A DNA stretch of 41,619 nucleotides. Source: a virus. The stretch spans positions 1-41,619 of IMG/VR virus record IMGVR_UViG_3300034690_000027. The stretch is one strand, 5' to 3'. The notes beneath the pieces were generated by a model, which saw nothing but the letters and a program-made list of their open reading frames with translations, was not told where the DNA came from and did no database searches. This document shows positions 1-9,001 of this stretch, piece after piece; the stretch's first letter is position 1; each line of letters begins with the position of its first letter. The position numbers were made by a program, and so were the translations under genes.

Positions 1-298
1 CCAGCGGGATCTCGGCCGCGGCCGTGGGATCCGGCCTGGCGATCGTGGTGACCGCGGCCGTCGAGCTCGGGAGCTGACCGGCCGCAGCGGCTGCCACGGG
101 CTGCACAAGGACTTCGGCGATCGCCACGCTCGACGGCGCCGATTCGTCGAGGCCTGCCGGCGGACCGGTGATGACCGCGCCGTGGATCAGTGTCGGGACC
201 AGCGGGATCTCGGCCGCGGCCGTGGGATCCGGCCTGGCGATCGTGGTGACCGCGGCCGTCGAGCTCGGGAGCTCGCCGACCGCAGCGGCTGCCGGCGA
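1..298. repeat. 198-bp tandem repeat, left-end copies
   Basis: Bases 1-75 recur exactly at 199-273 (offset 198) and at 41544-41618. Similarity to the unit ends near 298. Bases 148-274 equal 41493-41619 over 127 nt. The unit encodes 66 residues of the Ala/Pro-rich repeat of the virion protein on the minus strand. Confidence 0.9.
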
Positions 299-1384
299 CG
301 TGATCAGAATCCCCGGCAGCGCACTACTTGCGACAACGGCGATACTGCTGGCCCCGGGAGCTGCGGTCCACGCGAACCCGATGATTAGGCCGTTCGGGCA
401 ACCGGTCTCGTCAATCCCGATCGGCGGCTGTAGCGCGATCGCACTGATCGCCGACGTGGTCGGTGTTTCACTGAGCGTGGCTGCAGTGGGCTGCGGAACC
501 ACGGATACGCCTGGCCTAATAGTGGCCGCCGGATTTGCGCCGCTGCCCGCCGATGCTGGATTCAACGTCAAAACGCCGGCGATTAACGTCGCGGAAGAAA
601 TTGCCGCGGTTGCCCCGACGCTACTCTGAAGGCTCACTGCTTCTGCACTCGCCGTCGAGCTCAGGATGCCCAGTGCGACCGAGCTGCCGACAATAACCGT
701 TTGCGGGAATGCAAGCGGCTCGCCCTGTATGAACGATGCAATCGGGGACTGGGAAATATTCCAGCCGAGGCCGGGGGTTAGAGCAACGTCAACCACACCC
801 GATGCAACACTCAGCGAAACGACCTGACCTCCTGAAATCGTCGAAGGAACTACGCTCGCAACAGCGGCAATCAATCCGTCCGGGTCGCCGTAATAGACGG
901 TAATGCGCACATGGTCAACTTCCCCACCGCAGGTCGTATCAACGAGCGGCTTTGCAGATATCGCCGCCCCGAAATCATCTGCATTGATATCGCTCGGCGT
1001 CCACGTTTCATCCCACAGGTCGGTCTCGCCGCCATATTCCTCGTACACAAATGAGCCCGCCGGCCAAGCACCGGCGATCGCCTTCTCATCGCTTTGAATC
1101 GTGTCGCTCTTCACGATGCGCACGCTATTGTCTTCAATCGTGTCGGCATCCGCCGCGCCCCGCTTAATCTCGACTTTGATGCCACGAATGACTGCGTCGG
1201 CAGGGATAGCGAATCCGAAGACCAGGGCCTTCAAATACACACTTAGCTGCGCCTCGTCAGTGAAGATAATTTGAGCGCCAACGCCGTCCTCTCCACCGCA
1301 TGCTGTTTGACTCGTCCAATTGATCGTGCCGATCGTGTTGTCGTTTTCGGCATTCGCCGGCGATAGCGGTCCTTCGGATGACAT
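1..1384 (-). CDS. Repeat-containing virion protein, N-terminal part (runs off left edge)
   Basis: Start ATG at 1384 follows an AGGAG about 8 nt upstream. Residues 1 to about 165 form a compact, non-repetitive domain ending in a VDHVRITVYYG-like strand, of the sort seen at the N terminus of phage tail or fibre proteins. Residues 165-360 are Ala/Val/Ser-rich, and from about residue 362 the chain enters a 66-residue repeat (198 bp) built around LPSSTAAVTTIARPDPTAA and GAVITGPPAGL. The reading frame is open at base 1 and continues in phase at the right end of the window if the shared 75-bp end sequence is overlapped, so this and 40711-41619 are two parts of one gene. A structural, surface-exposed role is inferred from its place in the late operon; the family is not recognised. 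Copy number of the repeat cannot be read from this assembly. Confidence 0.75.
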   Translation of the reverse strand, partial: MSSEGPLSPANAENDNTIGTINWTSQTACGGEDGVGAQIIFTDEAQLSVYLKALVFGFAIPADAVIRGIKVEIKRGAADADTIEDNSVRIVKSDTIQSDEKAIAGAWPAGSFVYEEYGGETDLWDETWTPSDINADDFGAAISAKPLVDTTCGGEVDHVRITVYYGDPDGLIAAVASVVPSTISGGQVVSLSVASGVVDVALTPGLGWNISQSPIASFIQGEPLAFPQTVIVGSSVALGILSSTASAEAVSLQSSVGATAAISSATLIAGVLTLNPASAGSGANPAATIRPGVSVVPQPTAATLSETPTTSAISAIALQPPIGIDETGCPNGLIIGFAWTAAPGASSIAVVASSALPGILITSPAAAAVGELPSSTAAVTTIARPDPTAAAEIPLVPTLIHGAVITGPPAGLDESAPSSVAIAEVLVQPVAAAAAGQLPSSTAAVTTIARPDPTAAAEIPL

Positions 1385-1395
1385 AACGACAACTC

Positions 1396-2052
1396 CTAGA
1401 ATCCGAGGGCAGGAACGCATTCGGGGCAGCGGCTGCGATTGTGCATTTCATAGCCCACGTAGAACCGCCACCATTCGGCTGCCACAGCCACGTCGCCAGT
1501 GCCGACTCCGAACTTATCTCCGACCGGAGCTTCATAACTCGAAATCCGTATCGTCACTGGGAAGCCTCCGCCAAAAACAAGAAAAGTCATTGAAGCGGTC
1601 AGTACTGTTCCGCTCCAACACAACCCAACTGACGGATTTCCGGAGGCATTCGCTAGATCAACGCGGGCGAGCTCCGCATCCAGTCCCCCGGTACGTTTGC
1701 CAAGCATTAACTGATACGTCCAGCCTGTAAACGTCGCCGCGATAAGTCGCTCACGTTGAGCAAAGACGTAATTATCAGGATCTACAAATCCAGCAATTAA
1801 GCGCGCCTTCGAAGGGAATCCTGCGGTCAGATCGAGGTCGGCTTCAGCATTGAAGGGGGCAACCCCTCGAGGGTGAGCTTTATCAGCAATCGCCAGAGCA
1901 AATGCATCAGACGTCGAGACACCAGCGTCTGAATTGCTCCACGTTCCGGCTGGAAAGGTCCAAGCAAGCAGGGGGAGCGAAATTTCCCCAAACGGAATCG
2001 AGAGAATATCGCAACCGCAACAACAGCGACTCACGTCCATTTTTCCAACCAC
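1396..2052 (-). CDS. Virion-associated protein with cysteine-rich ends
   Basis: 218 residues, not assigned to a family. The GTG start at 2052 is chosen because AGGAG sits about 8 nt upstream, overlapping the TAG stop of the preceding gene. The N terminus carries a Cys cluster (CCCGC, residues 10-14) and the C terminus a CPEC motif, so metal binding or disulphide stapling of the ends is possible. The body is rich in beta-prone and aromatic residues. It lies in the late operon between an unknown virion protein and the repeat protein, which suggests a tail-tip or adhesion component. That role is inferred from position only. Confidence 0.7.
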   Translation of the reverse strand: MVGKMDVSRCCCGCDILSIPFGEISLPLLAWTFPAGTWSNSDAGVSTSDAFALAIADKAHPRGVAPFNAEADLDLTAGFPSKARLIAGFVDPDNYVFAQRERLIAATFTGWTYQLMLGKRTGGLDAELARVDLANASGNPSVGLCWSGTVLTASMTFLVFGGGFPVTIRISSYEAPVGDKFGVGTGDVAVAAEWWRFYVGYEMHNRSRCPECVPALGF

Positions 2053-2063
2053 GGCAGCAACTC

Positions 2064-2816
2064 CTAATCACCGGGCACGCATTTCGCGTTGACGATCACG
2101 AGCTTTTGCTCATCGCGTTGGTATTCCATGGCCACATGAGTAGTCGCCACAATCAGTTCGTCGGCGAGGCGCATTAGATGGCCTGTCACGGTTGCCGCTG
2201 GCGCAGACTGGAGACCGGCGTACCAGACGGTTACTAGACCGCTTGCCTCAGGGTTGATGTCGACGTTCGTTTTGCCGTAGATTTTGCCGGCGAAGAAAGC
2301 TCCCAGCTTCACGACCGCCCACTTTTCACCTGTACCTGCGGCCTTGTCGAGAATCTCGGCACCGCCGTACCAATTGCTAGTGAGTCGCGCGGAGCCGGCG
2401 GCGATATCAGCGTACTGATGCTGAATGTGATTTACCTGAATAATGCACGCCACCTCGCCCGTAAGAATCGCCTTGGCGTACCGACCGCTCGCCGCCGGCG
2501 TCGTCAGTACGGCGAATTTTCCGACTTGTGCCAAAGTTGGCAGAATGCCCTTCCAGGTCCGTTGATACTTGTAGGTCGCGAGGTTTTGAGTTGCTGAAAA
2601 CACGACGCCGTTCAGCGCGAGAATGTCACCTTCTCGTCGAGTTGCTCCGCTGTCGTTGCGTATATCGACCTCGCCCGGGCTGTGAGTGACGCTGCTGTTC
2701 GGCACGCCAATTGTAAGCTGACGCATTTGCTCGGCGCGAGCGGCATCGACGAACGCATTATGGTCAGCCGCCCACCGCTGGATGGGGCTCCCTGGCGCTA
2801 CTTTTTCCAGTGGCAT
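2064..2816 (-). CDS. Conserved-looking late virion protein, function unknown
   Basis: 250 residues, beginning MPLEKVAPGSPI. It contains a stretch around residues 45-70 (SPGEVDIRNDSG, then GDILALNGV) typical of beta-rich tail-tip or fibre-base proteins, but I do not recognise the family. It lies 11 bp after the stop of the upstream tail gene and 11 bp before the Cys-rich protein, so it is co-transcribed with the tail genes. There is no signal peptide or membrane segment. Confidence 0.7.
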   Translation of the reverse strand: MPLEKVAPGSPIQRWAADHNAFVDAARAEQMRQLTIGVPNSSVTHSPGEVDIRNDSGATRREGDILALNGVVFSATQNLATYKYQRTWKGILPTLAQVGKFAVLTTPAASGRYAKAILTGEVACIIQVNHIQHQYADIAAGSARLTSNWYGGAEILDKAAGTGEKWAVVKLGAFFAGKIYGKTNVDINPEASGLVTVWYAGLQSAPAATVTGHLMRLADELIVATTHVAMEYQRDEQKLVIVNAKCVPGD

Positions 2817-2827
2817 AGTCAGCGCCT

Positions 2828-3649
2828 TTAGATTCCAAGCAACATAAAGTCGAATTCGCGATATACTCGATCGACGTGAATGAATTCTGTCCGCACGGCC
2901 GGGCGATTGGCGGCCGTATCGTCAGTTTTTTCGAATTCTGGCCAAAGATATTCGTGGCCTTTTTTGTCGACGCCTGGAATGTCGCCGAAGGATTGGTCCT
3001 CGAGATTCTCTGAGGCGATGAAATTGAAAAGCACCTCCGGATCGCTCTTCGTTCCTTGTTGTCCAGTCGCTCCCGCAAACAACAATTCTCCGCGCTCATA
3101 ATCGCGATATGTGTCGTCATTGGTTGTGCCGGTCATTCGCGCGAGTAGCTTGACATACTCCTCGGTGATATCGTCGCGCGGGATCCTTTTTTTAAGCGTG
3201 AACTTCAAAGCAGGAATGATGATGTCGACACCTTCGGCCTTGCCGTCTCGAACATTGATCGACTTCTTATGATCAGTAGGCGTGTTCGAGTTAGCAGCCG
3301 CTTTGTAAGACGTGCGCTCAAGCGCGGTGTACAGCCGGTGCGTTCCTCCGGTGGTGTCGAAGGAGAAGACGGTTTCTCCAATATCGAGCTTTTGCTGCTC
3401 GGCCCGATCGGCCTCGACATAACGCGCTGCCCAGCGCCAGATACGACGATCAATCTGCTCTCGAGCCAAACCACTATAGACCAGCCCGTCGAGCGTATCG
3501 GGAGCGAGCGTATTGGCCGCAATGTAGTCCCGCATGTCATCGATCACGTCCGAGCCATACAGAACATAGGCCAGTTCGGTTTGGCTTGACCGGTCGTTGG
3601 CATCCGTGCCTTCGCGGCTACCGTGCACTTCCTTGTGCTTAATTGCCAT
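2828..3649 (-). CDS. Tail protein downstream of the tape measure, family unknown
   Basis: 273 residues, hydrophilic and charged, without membrane segments. It is the first gene after the tape measure. In lambda-like phages this position holds distal-tail or minor-tail proteins, so a tail-tip role is likely but inferred. The middle (residues about 145-200) is rich in Lys/Asp, and the C terminus ends in an aromatic strand (VDRVYREFDFMLLG). The start at 3649 lies 32 bp after the tape measure stop. The gap holds the perfect palindrome at 3665-3682, which may act on mRNA between the two genes. Confidence 0.65.
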   Translation of the reverse strand: MAIKHKEVHGSREGTDANDRSSQTELAYVLYGSDVIDDMRDYIAANTLAPDTLDGLVYSGLAREQIDRRIWRWAARYVEADRAEQQKLDIGETVFSFDTTGGTHRLYTALERTSYKAAANSNTPTDHKKSINVRDGKAEGVDIIIPALKFTLKKRIPRDDITEEYVKLLARMTGTTNDDTYRDYERGELLFAGATGQQGTKSDPEVLFNFIASENLEDQSFGDIPGVDKKGHEYLWPEFEKTDDTAANRPAVRTEFIHVDRVYREFDFMLLGI

Positions 3650-3664
3650 TGCTCTACCGTTTCG

Positions 3665-3682
3665 GCATTTCCCGGGAAATGC
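3665..3682. repeat. Perfect 18-bp palindrome GCATTTCCCGGGAAATGC
   Basis: It sits exactly at the end of the tape measure gene, sharing the last stop base. Its core TTTCCCGGGAAA occurs four times in the window (3668, 10795, 19827, 41151), far more than expected for a 12-mer in 41 kb. Confidence 0.8.
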
Positions 3683-6459
3683 TACTTGTAAGTTTCGCTG
3701 TCGTCCGTTTTACGATTAAGTTTTTTCGTGTTTTCTGCAGTCTGCTCCGAGGCTTTTGCGGTTCGCTCTTGGATTGCCCGCGTCGATTCAGGGCCCATCA
3801 TCGCTGCAACATTCGCGGAAAAGGTGCCTTGCATCGGGGCGGCGACAGCCTGATCTAATCCGCCGAATGCTTCGCCCATCCGTTTCTTGATCGCTTCGAG
3901 ATCCAGGCCAGGGATCCCCAGGGCGCCCAAGTCAAATTTCATCAGCGCGTCCATAATCGGTCCAAGCTTGTCGCCAATACCAGTGCCGCCGCTCGCGTCT
4001 GTTGCGCTCGCATTCAGGTCATCTCGCGTCGCGGCCAAGTCCGCGATTCGCTTGTCCAAGTCTTGCTGTGCGGTAGTAAGCGCTTTCACTCGGTTTTCGT
4101 CGCGTGCACGCTTGGCATCTTCGATTTGCTTGTTGAATCGCTGACGGTCTTCCTCGAGCACCTTTGTTGCGCCGTCCACGTCAATGCTCAGCGACGCGCT
4201 TAGTTGAGCCGCGAGTCCGGTCGGGTCGAATTCAGCAAGCTTGTCGACGGCCGTCTGCAGCATCCCGATCAACTCGAAGATTTGCTTGGCGATCCACGTT
4301 GAGACGTTGTTCCACGCCTGGCGAATGCCGACGATCGCGCCGTCGAAGACAGTGCCGAGCCCGGCGGCGAATTCGGCCCAACCGAGCTGAATCGGCTTAA
4401 TCGCCTTCCAAAAGATCAGCTGGATTGCATTCCAAGCCACCTGCCAGGCCAATTTAAAATCACCGATCGCTAACGCCGCCGATATCCCCTGCCACGCAAG
4501 TTGGGCGTCACTGACCAATGCCATGAATGTCGACACAATCCCCTGGCCAAGCCCCTTTACTCCCTCAAGTATTGCGGTGAGATATCCCCAAACGCCTTGC
4601 GTCGTCGCGGCAAAAGCTTGACCGATGAACGAGATGGCAGCGCCGAAGCTGTTTTGAATGAAACCGGCGACGCCGGCGACGCCCGTAAGCAGGGCACTCC
4701 ATGCCCGTGTGGCAATGGCACTGATCGACGAAAAAGCCGAACCTGCAACCGCTACGGCACCGTTCCACAAATCCGCAAGGGTCGCCAAGACGGCTCCGAG
4801 GGAATCGGCAATCAATGTCCCGGCGCCGTCCGCCGCAGAACCGAGCGCCGATCCGAGTAATTCCCCAATTGCCGATGCGCCTGCGGCGATCATCGATCCA
4901 AGCGGGCCAAATATTGCGGCGAGAACGTTTGTAACGGTGCTTAGGCCAGCCTTGAGCGCGGACGCGATCATTCTCCCAGCGTCGTTAAACAGCCCGCCGA
5001 GAACGGCACCGATCAGCTTGGCGTCGCTCTTTACCATGTCCCAAATTTGTCTGAGTACAACAGGCACGGCAGCAAGTGCCGAGCTAATCGCCCCGACAAT
5101 GTTTGACCATAGTGAGCTTCCAGCTGAGACGATCGCCTGCCAGCTCGATATAACCCATTGCTTGGCCGTTTCCCACAAGTCCTGTACTGCGGTCACTGCG
5201 CGTCCAACCGCAGCAACGATCGCCTCCCATGCCGTCGATCCCGCATCCTTAATGAGGGCGAAACTGACCGCCAAGATTCCCAGCGCCATTTTGGCGCCAG
5301 TTCCCAGCGCCTTCAAGATTCCGCCAATGTCGCCAGCCTTAAAGGCGGCAACAACATCGCGCCATGTGTCGCGCGCAACCGAAGCTAATCCGCCGAATGC
5401 GATCCGAAAGACATTTGCGATTTTTTGACCAACGGCCGTGCCTTTGAGCAGGGCCACGCCGAGTGCGACTACCGCGGCGACGGCGAGACCAATTGGCGAA
5501 AACAGCAGACCGAAGACGCCGGCCAACCCGGACACGACGGACGCAATGCCGCCGAATATTGTTACCAGACCTGAGAACACGGTTGCTGCCGCGACGCCCG
5601 CAAGACCAAGGGCTGCGATACCGACCCCGGCTGCCCCAACAACCGCCGCTATTTTCGCAACCAGGACGACGATTTGCTGGTTTTCTTTGATCCACTTGAT
5701 TACGACCGCGATGATCGAAGTGATCTTGTTCGCGGCTGTTGTGACAGCGGGCGCCAAAGCGGAACCAATGTTAAGTGCGACCCCCCGAGTGCTTGCCCAC
5801 AGGGCGCCAAGGGCGTCATTTAGCGCTGCTGCGCTGCTCGCCGTTTCGTCCGACATGCTAAGACCCAGAGTACGTGCCTGCTCTCGCATCGCAGCCAGGC
5901 CCGCTGAGCCGTCGGCCAATAGAGGAATTAACTCGGCACCGGATTTACCGAATACATCCATCACCGCGGCCGTTCGAGCAGCTGGGTCCTCAATCTTGGA
6001 TAATCCGTCGGCCAGCGCGGCCAATTGTTCGTCCGGCGACATTCCAGCGAGGCTTTCGGCCGAATGGCCAAACCGCGCCAGTGCTTTCACCGCGGTCTCG
6101 CTTCCGCGCGCGGCGTCAGCGATGGTGTTTTGCATCCGCCGCACGCCGTTCTCGAGCGTCTCAACGCTCGTTCCGGACAAATCGCAGGCGTAACCGAGCT
6201 CTGAAACTGCCTCCGCTGACATGCCTGTCCGCGTGGCCATCTTTTCAATTTCGTCCCCAACGCTCGAAAAGAGACCAATGGTCGAAGCTAATGCACCTGC
6301 AATGGTGCCGGTGGCAGCGACCATCGCGCCACCAATCGCGCCAACGACGGTGGCCACTCCCCGCAGTTTCGCAAAGATTTTTTGCAGTCCGGCACCAAGA
6401 TTGTCGCGCGCGACGATTTCGACGAACGCGCGGCCGGCTCTGACTTCCCTGCTGCCCAT
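3682..6459 (-). CDS. Tail tape measure protein
   Basis: 925 residues, the longest gene in the window. It sets tail length and is threaded through the tail tube; at about 0.15 nm per residue it predicts a tail near 140 nm. The N terminus (residues about 35-140) contains the tape-measure hallmark region GDEIEKMATRTGMSAEAVSELGY and NGVRRMQNTI. The centre holds long hydrophobic alpha-helical segments rich in Ala/Gly/Val with regularly placed Trp. A charged coiled coil follows near residues 775-830, and the C terminus is Lys-rich. The start at 6459 follows AGGGG about 7 nt upstream. Neighbouring genes are tail proteins. The tail assembly chaperone pair lies about 3 kb away rather than directly upstream, which is unusual. 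Confidence 0.93.
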   Translation of the reverse strand: MGSREVRAGRAFVEIVARDNLGAGLQKIFAKLRGVATVVGAIGGAMVAATGTIAGALASTIGLFSSVGDEIEKMATRTGMSAEAVSELGYACDLSGTSVETLENGVRRMQNTIADAARGSETAVKALARFGHSAESLAGMSPDEQLAALADGLSKIEDPAARTAAVMDVFGKSGAELIPLLADGSAGLAAMREQARTLGLSMSDETASSAAALNDALGALWASTRGVALNIGSALAPAVTTAANKITSIIAVVIKWIKENQQIVVLVAKIAAVVGAAGVGIAALGLAGVAAATVFSGLVTIFGGIASVVSGLAGVFGLLFSPIGLAVAAVVALGVALLKGTAVGQKIANVFRIAFGGLASVARDTWRDVVAAFKAGDIGGILKALGTGAKMALGILAVSFALIKDAGSTAWEAIVAAVGRAVTAVQDLWETAKQWVISSWQAIVSAGSSLWSNIVGAISSALAAVPVVLRQIWDMVKSDAKLIGAVLGGLFNDAGRMIASALKAGLSTVTNVLAAIFGPLGSMIAAGASAIGELLGSALGSAADGAGTLIADSLGAVLATLADLWNGAVAVAGSAFSSISAIATRAWSALLTGVAGVAGFIQNSFGAAISFIGQAFAATTQGVWGYLTAILEGVKGLGQGIVSTFMALVSDAQLAWQGISAALAIGDFKLAWQVAWNAIQLIFWKAIKPIQLGWAEFAAGLGTVFDGAIVGIRQAWNNVSTWIAKQIFELIGMLQTAVDKLAEFDPTGLAAQLSASLSIDVDGATKVLEEDRQRFNKQIEDAKRARDENRVKALTTAQQDLDKRIADLAATRDDLNASATDASGGTGIGDKLGPIMDALMKFDLGALGIPGLDLEAIKKRMGEAFGGLDQAVAAPMQGTFSANVAAMMGPESTRAIQERTAKASEQTAENTKKLNRKTDDSETYK

Positions 6460-6468
6460 TGATTGCCC

Positions 6469-7359
6469 CTAGCTGCGTCGCTGAGTGACGACGTTCGTGA
6501 CGTCGGCACGGCTCTCGAATTTGATGTGCGTCCCGCTCGCATCCTTCATTTTGAGGTCACAGTACAGTTGCGTTCGGGCGGCGAGTTCGGCCGTCGCAGC
6601 GTCTTCAATCGTGAAGGTGAAATCGCCGGCGTCCTCGTCGTCGACGACGAGTGAGCCGTCCGCGGCCGTGACGTCTGACGAGCCCGCCAGCACAACCAGG
6701 CCCGTGCCTTCCTCGAGCTGCACGATCGCATCGTCGTCATCGTCGTCTTGCGTCGTTTTGATTGTGAGCCAAAGGTTCGTGCGGCCCGCCAAACTGCCCA
6801 CTCCAGGGACCGACCATTCGAACGTTGTGCTTCGCCGAATAACGATCTTGTCGCCCGCCATTGCCGCGGCGATCTGCGCAGCCGTCATGGTCAACCGTCG
6901 TGACGCGTAGCCCCATACAGCCGTGGCGATCGCCGACAATGCGCCTGCGGCCAGCGAGACGATTGCGGTCACAGCGCCGATCGTGGTGCTTGGTAACTCC
7001 ACAGTCGCCGTACGATCGGTGATTGCTCCCCACTTGATCACTGCGGTCGTGCCGTCGATGTCCGCGAGATTCGGTGATTCGCAGACAACGTGAACGTTTG
7101 TGGTGTTGGTGATTTTTACGTAGCCGGATCCTTGGTCTGTCGCGCCCTCCAATACCTTCACGCGGTAGATTCCACTCAGGAGGCTCGCCGCGTTCACTTC
7201 CGTCCAATAGGTGTCGGTATCCGCGGCGTCTACCGTCAACGCTAAGCCACTCGCGACCGCCGCGGCGTCCGCCGCGCCAGGATGCGTGAATAGACTCAGC
7301 GTCAAGCCGCCAGCGCTGCTAAGCCCGGGCACGGTGACTTGGATTTTTGCATTCGCCAC
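6469..7359 (-). CDS. Tail-associated beta-rich structural protein
   Basis: 296 residues. The first half resembles repeated beta-sandwich modules (TVPGLSSAGGLTLSLF, SGIYRVKVLEG). The second half has the pattern STTFEW ... LWLTIKTTQDDDDDDAIVQL ... YCDLKMKD found in phage baseplate-upper-like and tail structural proteins, which load a polymer-like side chain onto the tail. A run of six Asp (about residues 205-210) may bind metal. It directly precedes the tape measure. I do not assign a precise family. Confidence 0.7.
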   Translation of the reverse strand: MANAKIQVTVPGLSSAGGLTLSLFTHPGAADAAAVASGLALTVDAADTDTYWTEVNAASLLSGIYRVKVLEGATDQGSGYVKITNTTNVHVVCESPNLADIDGTTAVIKWGAITDRTATVELPSTTIGAVTAIVSLAAGALSAIATAVWGYASRRLTMTAAQIAAAMAGDKIVIRRSTTFEWSVPGVGSLAGRTNLWLTIKTTQDDDDDDAIVQLEEGTGLVVLAGSSDVTAADGSLVVDDEDAGDFTFTIEDAATAELAARTQLYCDLKMKDASGTHIKFESRADVTNVVTQRRS

Positions 7360-7363
7360 GGCA

Positions 7364-7558
7364 TTACCTCACAAGCACAATTCGAACGTCGGTTCTTGCT
7401 TGCGGCCCAATCGACTCAAATACTCCAACGAGGTCGCAACCAAATCGGCGTTTTCCTCTTTCGATGTACGCAGCAAAGGCCTGCAACCTGGCTTGTCGGT
7501 CCGCGTGTAACGCCTCCGCCTTCGAAGCCGTCTTGCGTTTCGTTCGTTTCGTCGTCAT
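7364..7558 (-). CDS. Small basic protein, unknown
   Basis: 64 residues from an ATG at 7558 that overlaps the TGA stop of the upstream gene (ATGA), a sign of translational coupling. The N terminus is strongly basic (MTTKRTKRKTASK), followed by a short amphipathic helix and a final beta hairpin. A longer in-frame extension upstream exists but would overlap the neighbouring gene and lacks a ribosome site. The function is unknown; its place among tail genes suggests an assembly role. Confidence 0.6.
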   Translation of the reverse strand: MTTKRTKRKTASKAEALHADRQARLQAFAAYIERGKRRFGCDLVGVFESIGPQARTDVRIVLVR

Positions 7559-7845
7559 CAATCGGGGCTCCCGCTGATAGTGCCGCTGACATAACCATCC
7601 GCCTGCAACCGCTCGAGAATTCGACGGTGCAGCGACTTCGTTGCAAGGTTTGCTTTGTTCAGCGCGACCATCAACGCCGTTGCCTCGGAGCCGTTGTACG
7701 ATACGTGCTTTCGTACGTTGTCCTTCGCCAGCGTGATATGCAGGCCAGCGCCCTCCCAATCTAAAACGACCTTGACAACGGTGAGGTCTGTCGCGGAACT
7801 CGGATCGGGTTGAAACGGCGTCGTGAGGTCGATCTTCTCTGCCAC
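7558..7845 (-). CDS. Small late protein, unknown
   Basis: 95 residues beginning MAEKIDLTTPF. The middle (VVKVVLDWEGAGLHITL) is a clear beta hairpin pattern, followed by a helix rich in Ala/Lys/Leu. Its stop overlaps the start of the next gene by four bases. It lies between a fibre-like protein and the tail structural protein. The family is not recognised, and a fibre accessory or chaperone role is only a guess from position. Confidence 0.65.
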   Translation of the reverse strand: MAEKIDLTTPFQPDPSSATDLTVVKVVLDWEGAGLHITLAKDNVRKHVSYNGSEATALMVALNKANLATKSLHRRILERLQADGYVSGTISGSPD

Positions 7846-7848
7846 GGC

Positions 7849-8997
7849 TTATGTCCCCAGCAATTGGTGACCGGAAAATAAATCTGTAATTAGCGCGGCA
7901 ACTCGTTCGGCAAGTTGCGGCAAAGTCACTGTTGCCGGATCAAACGTTGTGCGTGTGAGCGTGGCAGTCGGAAGCGCCCAGCCAGTCACTTGATAAATCC
8001 GCACAACCTTGCCGTTCTCGGTTCGGAAATGGGGAACGGCAACGCCGGCCGAGACATCGGCAGAAAACTGTTGATAGGCGTCTGCCGGCGAAGCCGCGGG
8101 GGCCGTGCCTGTCGCTTGCCCAAATACTTTGGCCGCGGACGCTCCGGCCGCAGTTAATCCTTGCAGAAAATTCCCGCTCGTATCAAACCGCGCCCATTCG
8201 TTCGCCCCCACGAACGTGACCGGGTCATTATTCGATTTGATCTCCAATGCCGATCCGGTCCATGGCGTGAACTTGTGATTGCTGTCGAACTGCAGTCCCC
8301 TAGTCGCGGCAATGCTGACGTTGCTTTGCGGCACACTAATAGTCCCGCTCATAATCGTGAACTGAGGCACGCCGCCACTGCGTACTTCTAATGCGATATT
8401 CCCAGCTGCATTTTGGTCCGTGTCAATCAACAGCCCGTCTGCGGCGCTGTTTGTGGACGTATTGCGGATCTTTGCCACGAAATCCGCGTCGACCGTTTTG
8501 GCAATCTCGAGCGTGTAATTAGGAACTGTAGTTCCCAGCCCCAATCGATCATTGACCTGGTCATATGCCGAGAGCGTGCCGAACAGGATCTTGCCCTTCG
8601 TCGCGTGGGAGGTGCTTTGCAGGGTCAGATTATTCCCGCTTGCCGTACCGCCGATCAGCGTTTGACCGCCCGATCGGCCGGCGAGAAGGGCATAAATGCT
8701 GTGATCATCATCGGACAGACCTGTCAGGGCCCCGTGATCCGTCACCCCCGCTGCCGAAATCCACCCGGCAAACGTGCCGTCGGTGTTGTAGGTTGGAACG
8801 TAGCCGGCAACCCCGGGCAGACTGCTCGGCATTTCGAGTCGGACAGATCCCGCGACTGCCTTTGGGAACCACTCAGAAAAGCCGCTCGTAGCGCCATACA
8901 GGCGCACGCCATCGCCGTTGCGATTCGGGCGAACAGCATTTGCCCCCGCAACCTTCCGCATCGTTTGTGCAGCTTTGGCCACCATGATTGAATGCAC
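7849..8997 (-). CDS. Tail-fibre-like protein
   Basis: 382 residues from GTG at 8997; an alternative ATG lies at 8985 (MVAKAAQTMRK) and neither has a strong ribosome site. The segment DHGALTGLSDDDHSIYALLAGRSGGQTL, with GGTASGNNLTLQST following, is a recurrent motif of phage tail-fibre and tail-spike shafts. Further triple-beta-like repeats (DQVNDRLGLGTTVP) follow. The C terminus is helical (LAERVAALITDLF). The likely role is host recognition or a trimeric fibre on the tail. It sits upstream of the tape measure in the transcript, unlike lambda, where fibre genes come last. Confidence 0.75.
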   Translation of the reverse strand: MHSIMVAKAAQTMRKVAGANAVRPNRNGDGVRLYGATSGFSEWFPKAVAGSVRLEMPSSLPGVAGYVPTYNTDGTFAGWISAAGVTDHGALTGLSDDDHSIYALLAGRSGGQTLIGGTASGNNLTLQSTSHATKGKILFGTLSAYDQVNDRLGLGTTVPNYTLEIAKTVDADFVAKIRNTSTNSAADGLLIDTDQNAAGNIALEVRSGGVPQFTIMSGTISVPQSNVSIAATRGLQFDSNHKFTPWTGSALEIKSNNDPVTFVGANEWARFDTSGNFLQGLTAAGASAAKVFGQATGTAPAASPADAYQQFSADVSAGVAVPHFRTENGKVVRIYQVTGWALPTATLTRTTFDPATVTLPQLAERVAALITDLFSGHQLLGT

Positions 8998-9001
8998 GCG
9001 G

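Noticed and set aside
168-629. Open plus-strand frame of 153 residues
   Set aside because: It is the antisense shadow of the repeat protein; its codons mirror the Ala/Val-rich minus-strand gene and it has no ribosome site.
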